Positions 16,475 through 23,426 of a stretch of DNA of 30,698 bases are shown here, one piece after another; the first letter of the stretch is position 1; the number at the start of each line of letters is the position of its first letter. The notes under the pieces are model-generated. The model did not search any database and had not been told where the DNA came from. It saw only the letters and a program-made list of their open reading frames with translations. A program made the translations under genes and the position numbers. The stretch comes from Miltoncostaeales bacterium. Lineage in GTDB: Bacteria > Actinomycetota > Thermoleophilia > Miltoncostaeales > Miltoncostaeaceae. The DNA lies in the NCBI GenBank assembly GCA_030829765.1, contig JAUROO010000072.1:1-30698 (forward strand), in the 5' to 3' direction.

Positions 16475-17520
16475 CCGTACACATCCTCCACGTAGGACGA
16501 CAGCGCGCGGGATGCCTCGCGCACCGTCGCGATCGCCAGGGCGTAGTCCATGCGGACGGGGCCGATCAGCGAGACCGCCCCGAGGTTGCCCCGCGCGGGA
16601 CCGTACCCGGCCGCGACGATTGACACGCCAGAGAGCCCCGACGGCAGCTCCGAGCCGATCCGCAGGTACGTGCGCGCGCCGTCGAGCGCCCCCCTCAGCA
16701 CCGCGAGCAGCGCATACCGCTCCTCCAGCGCGCGCATCAGGCCGTCGATCTCAGCGATCTCCCCGCGGCGGGCGTCCGAGAGCACCCGCGCCTGCCCCGA
16801 CACGTACACAGCGCGCTCCTCCTCCAGATCCGTGAGGGCCGGGGCGATCGCCTGGAGGAAGGCCGTCTCGAGCGGCCCGAGTGATGGATCGGCCAGCCGC
16901 GCGGCAAGGCTCCGCGCGCCCACGGCCAGCCCCTGCACGCGCTCGTTCAGGAACGCCGCCGCCCACTCGGCCAGACCCGGGTCGACCGGCTGGTTGAAGG
17001 CGAACAGGCGCTTGGCGACGTCACCGGTGGACGTGATGACCACCACGGTCACCAGCTGCGGCTGCAGCAGCAGCACCTCCACATGGCGCACGGTGGCCGA
17101 GGCCACGGGCGGCCCGGTCACCACGCCGAGCAGGTCCGTCACCTCCGAGATGGCATCCGCCAGGCGGCGGAGGGTCTGGTCCACCTCCACCCGGGCGAGG
17201 TCGGTGCCGAGGCGCCCCGCCAGGTCGGCACGCGTGGCCGGCAGCGGTCCGCGGGGCAGGAGCGCATCGACGTAATACCGGTACCCGGCCTCGGTCGGCA
17301 CGCGCCCCGCCGAGGTGTGCGGGTGGTCCAGGTACCCCAGGTCCTCCAGCCGGTGCAATTCGTTGCGGATGGTCGATGAGGCCCAGTCCAGCCCGTCGCG
17401 GCCCGCGATGTTCTTGCTGCCCACCGGCTGGCCACTGGCGATGTGGCGCTCGACGACGGCCTGGAGGACCTCCTCCTGGCGCGGCGTCAGCAGTGCGTCG
17501 GTGCCCGTTGCGTCGGTCAT
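16471..17520 (-). CDS. hrcA: Heat-inducible transcription repressor HrcA
   Basis: HrcA represses chaperone operons by binding CIRCE inverted repeats. The 349-residue product has an N-terminal winged helix (LTPRQEEVLQAVVERHIASG, GSKNIAGRDGLDWASSTIRN, LEDLGYLDHPHTSAGRVPTE) and the GYRYYVDALL linker. The C-terminal GAF-like part ends with GPVRMDYALAIATVREASRAL, near the family's usual finish. The ATG at 17520 overlaps the hemW stop. No CIRCE-like TTAGCACTC/GAGTGCTAA pair was found near it, so its target sites are probably elsewhere, for example at groES or dnaK. Confidence 0.96.
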   Translation of the reverse strand: MTDATGTDALLTPRQEEVLQAVVERHIASGQPVGSKNIAGRDGLDWASSTIRNELHRLEDLGYLDHPHTSAGRVPTEAGYRYYVDALLPRGPLPATRADLAGRLGTDLARVEVDQTLRRLADAISEVTDLLGVVTGPPVASATVRHVEVLLLQPQLVTVVVITSTGDVAKRLFAFNQPVDPGLAEWAAAFLNERVQGLAVGARSLAARLADPSLGPLETAFLQAIAPALTDLEEERAVYVSGQARVLSDARRGEIAEIDGLMRALEERYALLAVLRGALDGARTYLRIGSELPSGLSGVSIVAAGYGPARGNLGAVSLIGPVRMDYALAIATVREASRALSSYVEDVYG

Positions 17521-18632
17521 GCGAAGTCCAGTATCTCCTGCACGACCGCATTCTGAAGCAGTCGGCCGCGCCTGGTGAGCCGCACGGTGCCCGCATGCCG
17601 TTGCAGAAGCCCGCGCCCGGCAAGGCGCTCAAGGGCATCCGGGTGGTCGACCGGGCCCGCCCACGCCATGTCGAGCGGCTCGTCCAGCCGCGTCCCGAGC
17701 ATCCACCGCTCCCGGCGGCGAACGTCGGCATCGCGCTGCTCCACGGTGCGCGGGGGATCCTCCCCCGCCTCGAGGGCAGCGATGTACCGGTCGAGCCCGG
17801 GCGCATTGCGCCACCTGCGCGCACCGACGGTGCTGACCGCGCCCACCCCCACGCCCACGTAGTCGCGCGCATGCCAGTACGCCAGGCTGTGGCGGCACTC
17901 GCCTCCCGGCAGGGCGAAGTTGGCGAGCTCGTACCAGCGGTAGCCGGCGCCCTCGAGGCCGGCGATCGCCTGCTCGTACAGGTCAGCGGCGTGGTCCTCA
18001 TCCGGCGCGACGGCGCCCCCGCGCGCGATGGCGCTGCCCTCCTTGAACTCCAGCTCGTACCACGACACGTGCTCCGGCCGTGCCGCGAGCACCCACTCGA
18101 GGTCCGCCGCCAGGTCGCCGCCGTCCTGGCCAGGGACGCCCAGCATCAGGTCCAGCGAGAGGCGCAGGCGTCCGTCCTCGCGCACGGCGTCCACTGCGCG
18201 GCGCACCTGATCGGGTCCGCACCGGCGATCGAGCGCCGCGAGCAGGTGATCCCGGGTCGACTGCGCACCCAGCGACACCCGCGTGGCCCCGGCGTCCGCC
18301 AGCGCGGCGACCAACGCGGCGTCCACCGTCTCGGGGTTGGCCTCCACGGTCACCTCGGCCCCGGGCGCGCAGCGCGGCCGGATGTCATCCAGCAACGCCC
18401 GCAGGCGGCCCGCGCCCATGAGGGTGGGCGTACCCCCGCCCAGGTACACCGACTCCAGGGGCCCCCGCAGGTAGTCCGCGCGCCGGATCTCCGCGCGCAC
18501 GGCCCCGAGGTAGGCATCGCGGGCGTCCTCGCGCCCCACCTCCACCACGAACGCGCAGTAGCCGCACCGCGCCGCGCAGAAGGGCAGGTGCACGTACAGG
18601 TGCGCGACCCCCGCGGGATCGCCCGGCGTCAC
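17517..18632 (-). CDS. hemW: Radical SAM protein HemW (HemN-like)
   Basis: HemW is a radical SAM protein related to anaerobic coproporphyrinogen III oxidase and is thought to act as a haem chaperone. The 371-residue product has the cluster motif Cys19-x3-Cys23-x2-Cys26 in PFCAARCGYCAF, followed by SVYLGGGTPTLM, EANPETVD, RVSLGAQS and LDLMLGVPGQ. The C-terminal HemN domain shows HSLAYWHARDYVGVGVGA. The first part aligns with HemW rather than true HemN. The GTG start at 18632 overlaps the lepA stop (GTGA). The lepA-hemW-hrcA order is a widely conserved Gram-positive arrangement. Confidence 0.95.
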   Translation of the reverse strand: MTPGDPAGVAHLYVHLPFCAARCGYCAFVVEVGREDARDAYLGAVRAEIRRADYLRGPLESVYLGGGTPTLMGAGRLRALLDDIRPRCAPGAEVTVEANPETVDAALVAALADAGATRVSLGAQSTRDHLLAALDRRCGPDQVRRAVDAVREDGRLRLSLDLMLGVPGQDGGDLAADLEWVLAARPEHVSWYELEFKEGSAIARGGAVAPDEDHAADLYEQAIAGLEGAGYRWYELANFALPGGECRHSLAYWHARDYVGVGVGAVSTVGARRWRNAPGLDRYIAALEAGEDPPRTVEQRDADVRRRERWMLGTRLDEPLDMAWAGPVDHPDALERLAGRGLLQRHAGTVRLTRRGRLLQNAVVQEILDFA

Positions 18633-20437
18633 TGCTGCGACTGCCCGTCCAGCTGCAGCACGGCGAGGAAGGCCTCCTGCGGCACCTCCACGTTGCCCAC
18701 GTGCTTCATGCGCTTCTTGCCCTCCTTCTGGCGCTCGAGCAGCTTGCGCTTGCGGCTGATGTCACCGCCGTAGCACTTGGCCAGAACGTCCTTGCGCTTC
18801 GCCTTCACCGTCTCGCGGGCGATGATCTTGCCGCCGATCGCGGCCTGCACCGGCACCTCGAACATCTGGCGCGGGATGGTCTCCTTCAGCCGCTCCACCA
18901 GGCCCTTGCCGCGTGCGTATGCGCTGTCGCGGTGCACGATCATCGACAGCGCATCGACCGGCTCGCCGGCCAGGAGGATGTCCAGCTTCACCAGCGGGCT
19001 CTGGCGCTTGCCGATCATCTCGTAGTCGAGCGAGGCGTACCCCCGGGTGCGCGACTTCAACTGGTCATAGAAGTCCAGCACGATCTCCGCCAACGGCATG
19101 TCGTACACCACCTGCTGGCGGTTCTCGATGGGCGTCATGGTCACGAACGAGCCGCGGCGCTCCTGGCACAGTCCCATCACGGCGCCCACGAAGTCCTGCG
19201 GCACCAGCATGGTGCAGCGCACGTAGGGCTCCTCGATCTGCTCGATGTGGTTCGGACTCGGCAGGTCCACCGGCGAGCGCACCTCCAGCATCTCGCCGCC
19301 GGTGGTGGTCACCTCGTACTCCACGTTGGGGGTCGTGGTGATGAGGTCCAGGTCGTACTCACGCTCCAGGCGCTCGCGGATGATGTCCATGTGCAGCAGG
19401 CCGAGGAACCCGCACCGGAACCCGAAGCCCAGCGCCTGCGAGGTCTCGGGCTCCCACACCAGCGAGGCATCATTCAGCGAGAGCTTCTCCAGAGCGTCGC
19501 GGAGATCCGGGTACTCGTCGGAGTCCACCGGGAACAGACCGCAGAACACCATCGGCTTGACCTCGCGGTACCCGGGCAATGGCGCCCCGGCCGGCGAGCC
19601 CGCCAGGGTGAGCGTGTCGCCCACGCGCAGGTCCACAAGGCTCTTGAGGCCGGTGACCACATACCCGCTCTCCCCGGCGGACAGGTGCCCGATGGGGGTC
19701 ATGACCGGCGACATCACGCCCACCTCCTCGGCCGCGAAATCCGATGCGGTGGCCATCGCGCGCACCTGCTGGCCCGCCCGTATCTCGCCGTCCACCACAC
19801 GAACGAATGCCACGACGCCGCGGTACTGGTCGTACACCGAGTCGAACACCAGGGCCCGGAGCGGCGCCGCCGGGTCGCCCGTGGGCGGAGGCATGCGGGT
19901 GACGATGGCCTCGAGGACATCCTTCACACCCTGTCCGGTCTTCGCGGAGATGCGCAGCACATGGTCGGCGTCGTCGCCGATCAGGTCGGCCAGCGCGCGT
20001 GCATGCAGGTCGGGGTCCGCGGCGGGCAGGTCGATCTTGTTCAGCACCGGCACCAGCTCGAGGTCGCCCTCGATCGCCAGGTACGCGTTGGCAAGGGTCT
20101 GGGCCTCGATGCCCTGGCTGGCATCCACCACCAGCAGCGCGCCCTCGCAGGCCGCCAGGCTGCGCGACACCTCGTATGAGAAGTCCACGTGCCCCGGCGT
20201 GTCGATCAGGTTGATCTGGTAGGTCTCGCCGTCGTCGGCCGTGTACAGCACCCGCACGGCCTGGGCCTTGATCGTGATGCCCCGCTCGCGCTCCAGGTCC
20301 ATCGAGTCGAGCACCTGCTCACGCATCTCCCGCTCACTCACGGCGCCGGTGATCTGCAGGATGCGATCCGCGAGGGTCGACTTCCCGTGATCGATATGGG
20401 CGATGATCGAGAAGTTCCGGATATGCGACTGATCCAC
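18629..20437 (-). CDS. lepA: Elongation factor 4 (LepA)
   Basis: LepA is a ribosome-binding GTPase implicated in translation fidelity and initiation. The 602-residue product is full length: G1 AHIDHGKST at 13-21, DTPGHVDFSYEVSRSLAACEG for G3, NKIDLPAADP for G4, the LepA-specific regions after domain II (KPMVFCGLFPVDSDEY, GFGFRCGFLGLLHMDI) and the C-terminal KCYGGDISRKRKLLERQKEGK. The start is GTG 20437. It is preceded after 7 nt by a TAGGGT box that contains the murJ stop codon, described separately. Confidence 0.98.
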   Translation of the reverse strand: MDQSHIRNFSIIAHIDHGKSTLADRILQITGAVSEREMREQVLDSMDLERERGITIKAQAVRVLYTADDGETYQINLIDTPGHVDFSYEVSRSLAACEGALLVVDASQGIEAQTLANAYLAIEGDLELVPVLNKIDLPAADPDLHARALADLIGDDADHVLRISAKTGQGVKDVLEAIVTRMPPPTGDPAAPLRALVFDSVYDQYRGVVAFVRVVDGEIRAGQQVRAMATASDFAAEEVGVMSPVMTPIGHLSAGESGYVVTGLKSLVDLRVGDTLTLAGSPAGAPLPGYREVKPMVFCGLFPVDSDEYPDLRDALEKLSLNDASLVWEPETSQALGFGFRCGFLGLLHMDIIRERLEREYDLDLITTTPNVEYEVTTTGGEMLEVRSPVDLPSPNHIEQIEEPYVRCTMLVPQDFVGAVMGLCQERRGSFVTMTPIENRQQVVYDMPLAEIVLDFYDQLKSRTRGYASLDYEMIGKRQSPLVKLDILLAGEPVDALSMIVHRDSAYARGKGLVERLKETIPRQMFEVPVQAAIGGKIIARETVKAKRKDVLAKCYGGDISRKRKLLERQKEGKKRMKHVGNVEVPQEAFLAVLQLDGQSQQ

Positions 20438-20444
20438 GCGCGCG

Positions 20445-20450
20445 ACCCTA
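20445..20450 (-). promoter_or_regulatory. Candidate -10 box (TAGGGT) for a leaderless lepA transcript
   Basis: TAGGGT matches the actinobacterial TANNNT -10 pattern and ends 7 nt before the lepA GTG, the spacing expected when the transcript starts at the start codon. Its first three bases are the murJ stop codon. No good -35 was seen, which is usual for such promoters. Read-through from murJ is also possible. Confidence 0.4.
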
Positions 20451-22040
20451 TCGCAGTCCGCGGCGGCGGCTGAGCACGCGCACGATCGCCGTCATCTCCG
20501 GCATGTTCATGGCGCGGGCGGCGGCGACGATGGCCAGCACCGTGGCGGCGGCAGCGGCGCCCACCGACAGCATCTGCGCGATCAGCGACCGCCCCAGCGC
20601 ATCGTCGAGCACGCGCCACGTGAGCCACGCGAGGAGGCCCGCGGCGATCGCCGCGAGCAGCGCCTGCACGAACCCCTCGGCCACGAAGCGCAGGTCCAGC
20701 CCGCCGGTGCGGTCGCTCAGGTAGTAGAGGAGCACGAGGAACGTCGCGAAGCTGGTGATGGACGTCGAGAGCGGGATGCCGCCCACGCCCATCGGCGCGT
20801 ACAGCAGGGCGTCGAGCACCACATTCAGCACCACGCCGATGCCCGCGACCGCGGTGGGAAGCCAGGGCTGCTGCAGGCTGAAGAACGCCCGGATCAGCAG
20901 CAGGCTGGCACCGTTGAACACCAGCCCGATCGTGAAGAAGAACAGGGCCTCCGAGGTGATCAGGGTCGAGTACGCGTCGAACGCCCCGCGCTGGTAGACC
21001 AGCCGCACCACCGGCTCGGCCAGCACCATCAGGAAGGCCGACGCCGGCAGCAGCAGGAAGAAGATCTGCCGCAGCCCCGACGACACCGAGTCGCGCAGTC
21101 CCGGGAAGTCGCGGTTGGCCGCCATCCGCGAGATCGTGGGGAACAGCACCGTGGCGATGGCCACGCTGAAGACGCCCTGCGGGAGGATGTACAGGCGGAA
21201 CGCAGCGTCGATCGCGCGCACGGCCTGCTCGCTCACCAGGGTGGCGAAGATGCCGTCCACCACCGCGTTGATGTTGATGAGCCCCAGGCCCACGGTCACC
21301 GGCAGCATCAGCACCAGCACGCGGCGTACGAGACGGTTGCCCAGGCCCACCGACAGCGGGAACGGCCCCAGCCCGCGCAGGTGCGGCAGCAGGTACAGCA
21401 ACTGGGCGAGGGTCCCCACGAGGATCCCCAGCGCGTAGATCCAGATGCGGTTGTCCTCGGGGGCGAACGGGGCAAAGACCCCCAGGGCGATGATGATCAC
21501 CGCGTTCCACAGCACCGGCACGAACGCCGTGGGCGTGAACCGGCCCTCGGCCTGCAGCACTCCCGACACGATGCCGGTGAGCCCCAGCAGCGGCACGATC
21601 GGGAACATCAACTGCGCCAGCCACACGACATCGTCCTGGAGGCCCGGGTCGAGGCCGGGGGCGAACAGCGGCATCATCCACGGCGCGATGACGATCGCCA
21701 GGAGGGTGACGAGGCCGAGCCCCAGGGTGATCACCCCGGCGAGCGCACCCACCAGACGGCGCGCATCGCGGGGCCGCCCCTCCTCCTGCAGCTGCGTGTA
21801 GATGGGCACCATCGCGGCCGAAATGGCGGAGTCGGCCACCAGGCTGCGCAGCAGGTTGGGCACCTGGAACGCGATGACGAATGCGTTGATCGCGCCGACC
21901 GTGCCGAAGAGCGCCGCCGCGAGGATCTCCCGCAGCAACCCCGCAACGCGGCTGACAGCCGTCCAGAATGAGAACAGGGCCGTGGAACGTCCCAGCCCGC
22001 GGGCGGGCCGTCGGCCCGCGCCGTTGCCCGTGTCCGTCAC
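20448..22040 (-). CDS. murJ: Lipid II flippase MurJ (MviN family)
   Basis: MurJ moves the peptidoglycan precursor lipid II across the membrane. The 530-residue product is rich in membrane helices (about 14) and carries the family N-terminus STALFSFWTAVSRVAGLLRE followed by VPNLLRSLVADSAISAAMVP. Later come RFTPTAFVPVLWN, ILPQGVFSVAIATVLFPTIS and VVRLVYQRGAFD. The GTG at 22040 was chosen because the extended upstream frame would run through the region divergent to rpsT and lacks a plausible nearer start. murJ does not normally sit between rpsT and lepA; in many Actinomycetota it lies near the replication origin. Confidence 0.95.
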   Translation of the reverse strand: MTDTGNGAGRRPARGLGRSTALFSFWTAVSRVAGLLREILAAALFGTVGAINAFVIAFQVPNLLRSLVADSAISAAMVPIYTQLQEEGRPRDARRLVGALAGVITLGLGLVTLLAIVIAPWMMPLFAPGLDPGLQDDVVWLAQLMFPIVPLLGLTGIVSGVLQAEGRFTPTAFVPVLWNAVIIIALGVFAPFAPEDNRIWIYALGILVGTLAQLLYLLPHLRGLGPFPLSVGLGNRLVRRVLVLMLPVTVGLGLININAVVDGIFATLVSEQAVRAIDAAFRLYILPQGVFSVAIATVLFPTISRMAANRDFPGLRDSVSSGLRQIFFLLLPASAFLMVLAEPVVRLVYQRGAFDAYSTLITSEALFFFTIGLVFNGASLLLIRAFFSLQQPWLPTAVAGIGVVLNVVLDALLYAPMGVGGIPLSTSITSFATFLVLLYYLSDRTGGLDLRFVAEGFVQALLAAIAAGLLAWLTWRVLDDALGRSLIAQMLSVGAAAAATVLAIVAAARAMNMPEMTAIVRVLSRRRGLR

Positions 22041-22070
22041 GCTCGCCGCGTCGCCCAGGTCATCCGTTGC

Positions 22071-22077
22071 TACGATA
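22071..22077. promoter_or_regulatory. Shared bidirectional -10 element (TACGATA) between murJ and rpsT
   Basis: The 7-mer reads TACGAT on the plus strand, 34 nt before rpsT, and TATCGT on the minus strand, 31 nt before murJ. Both fit TANNNT, so one AT-rich island could serve two divergent promoters in this 70-nt gap. No clear -35 element was found for either direction. Confidence 0.4.
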
Positions 22078-22110
22078 CCCGGCCGACCTACCGCAATCGG
22101 AGAATCCCGC

Positions 22111-22374
22111 GTGGCCAACATCAAGCAGCAGAAGAAGCGCAACCGCCGTTCCCTGAAGCAGAGGGACACCAACATCCGCTACCGCTCCACCGTGCGCAGC
22201 GGGATGAAGCGCCTTTCCGCTGCCGTCGATGCCGGCGAGGCCATCACGCCCGAGCAGGCCGCCGAGATGGCGAAGACCATCGACCGCGCGGCCGCGAACG
22301 GCGCGCTCCACAAGAACACCGCGTCCCGACGCAAGGCCCGTGTGGCCCGGCTGGTCGCGCAGTCGGCCGCCTAG
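22111..22374 (+). CDS. rpsT: 30S ribosomal protein S20
   Basis: S20 binds 16S rRNA early in small-subunit assembly. The 87-residue product is highly basic with MANIKQQKKRNRRSLKQR at the start, the KRL segment, DRAAANGALHKNTASRRKAR and the C-terminal LVAQSAA, which is the normal S20 layout. The start is GTG 22111, with a GGAG ribosome site 8 nt upstream. It is transcribed toward holA, and its stop TAG overlaps the holA stop in CTAG. rpsT beside holA is the conserved Gram-positive arrangement. Confidence 0.97.
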   Translation: MANIKQQKKRNRRSLKQRDTNIRYRSTVRSGMKRLSAAVDAGEAITPEQAAEMAKTIDRAAANGALHKNTASRRKARVARLVAQSAA

Positions 22375-23414
22375 CGGACCGGCTGCCCCCCGCGGTCACG
22401 ACAGGCCGCGATCAGGTCGCGCACGCCCATCTCCAGGACGAGCCTGCCGCCATCCCCCCGCGATGAGCCGAGGGACGCCAGCGCCGACACGCGCAGGTCG
22501 ATCTCCAGGTCGGCCAGACGGGCCACGCACCACTCCCCCGCGCCCGGCGCGGCGGTACGGGCGTGGTCCATCGCCTTCTTCGCCGGGTAGCCCTTCAGGC
22601 CCGTGATCCGCTCCACGTCGTCCCGGGAGGCCCCGGGCGACTGGGCCACGGCGATGCCGCGGAAGTGCCGCGCCAGCATGCGCTGGATCACGATGGGCTC
22701 GGTGGTGTCGCTGCCGGCGGCAAGATCGGCCAGCAGGTCCTGCGCCGCGCGGGAATCCCCGGCGACGATCAGATCACCCAGCAGGAACGCGCGGCCCTCG
22801 GGATCGGCCACCACCATGGCCTCCACGTGCGCGGGCTCCACCGGGCCGTCGCCCGCGGCCAGCGCCAGCTTGGCGGCCTCGTTCGCCAGGTGCCCGGCGT
22901 CGGTGCCGGCGCGCCCGGCGCGCCGCACCACCTCGTCGGCCAGCGCCGCGCGGATCGTGCCGCCGCGCTTTCGCACCTCCGCCTGCACGAACTCCCGGAA
23001 CCACGCCGCGCGCACCTTCTCGTTGCCGCGCGTCGCGGGCGGGGGGCCATAGGCCAGCACCTGACCCACCGCCTCCACGGCCGCGAGCATCCGCGGGGTG
23101 GGCCCGCCCTCGCCCACCAGCGCGAGGCACGTGGTGGGCACGGGGTCGGCCAGGTACTCGATGAGCGGCTCGACGTCCGCGGCCTTCCACTGATCGGCCC
23201 GGCGCACCATCACCAGCCGGGTGCCGCCGAACGACAGCGCCTCGCATGCCGCGCGCACCTCACCCGCCGTCACCTCGGTGCCGTCGAACCTCTCGGCGGG
23301 CATCCCGCCGTCGGCCTCCACCCGCGATGCCAGGCGGCGCACGGCGGTGTCCACCTTGGCGTGGTCCTCGCCGTGGATCCAGTAGACGGGCTTCAGTTGC
23401 TCGGTCCGCGACAC
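22371..23414 (-). CDS. holA: DNA polymerase III delta subunit
   Basis: HolA opens the sliding clamp as part of the clamp loader. The 347-residue product is divergent, as usual for this family. It shows VYWIHGEDHAKVD at the N-terminus, FGGTRLVMVRRAD, an ATPase-like fold without a working P-loop, and a C-terminal helical part (LANEAAKLALAAGDG, RMLARHFRGIAVAQ, KGYPAKKAMDHAR, LADLEIDLRVSA). Its place after comEC and opposite rpsT is the strongest support. The GTG start at 23414 is preceded after 6 nt by TAGCCT, whose TAG is the comEC stop codon. Confidence 0.93.
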   Translation of the reverse strand: MSRTEQLKPVYWIHGEDHAKVDTAVRRLASRVEADGGMPAERFDGTEVTAGEVRAACEALSFGGTRLVMVRRADQWKAADVEPLIEYLADPVPTTCLALVGEGGPTPRMLAAVEAVGQVLAYGPPPATRGNEKVRAAWFREFVQAEVRKRGGTIRAALADEVVRRAGRAGTDAGHLANEAAKLALAAGDGPVEPAHVEAMVVADPEGRAFLLGDLIVAGDSRAAQDLLADLAAGSDTTEPIVIQRMLARHFRGIAVAQSPGASRDDVERITGLKGYPAKKAMDHARTAAPGAGEWCVARLADLEIDLRVSALASLGSSRGDGGRLVLEMGVRDLIAACRDRGGQPVR

Positions 23415-23420
23415 GCGACA

Positions 23421-23426
23421 AGGCTA
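23421..23426 (-). promoter_or_regulatory. Candidate -10 box (TAGCCT) for a leaderless holA transcript
   Basis: TAGCCT fits TANNNT and ends 6 nt before the holA GTG. The first three bases are the comEC stop codon. The geometry matches the lepA and comEA cases. Translation by re-initiation from the comEC message is the simpler alternative. Confidence 0.35.

Noticed and set aside
15801..20437. CIRCE operator near hrcA or dnaJ
   Set aside because: No TTAGCACTC/GAGTGCTAA pair was found. hrcA and dnaJ overlap their upstream genes, leaving no intergenic space for the usual operator.
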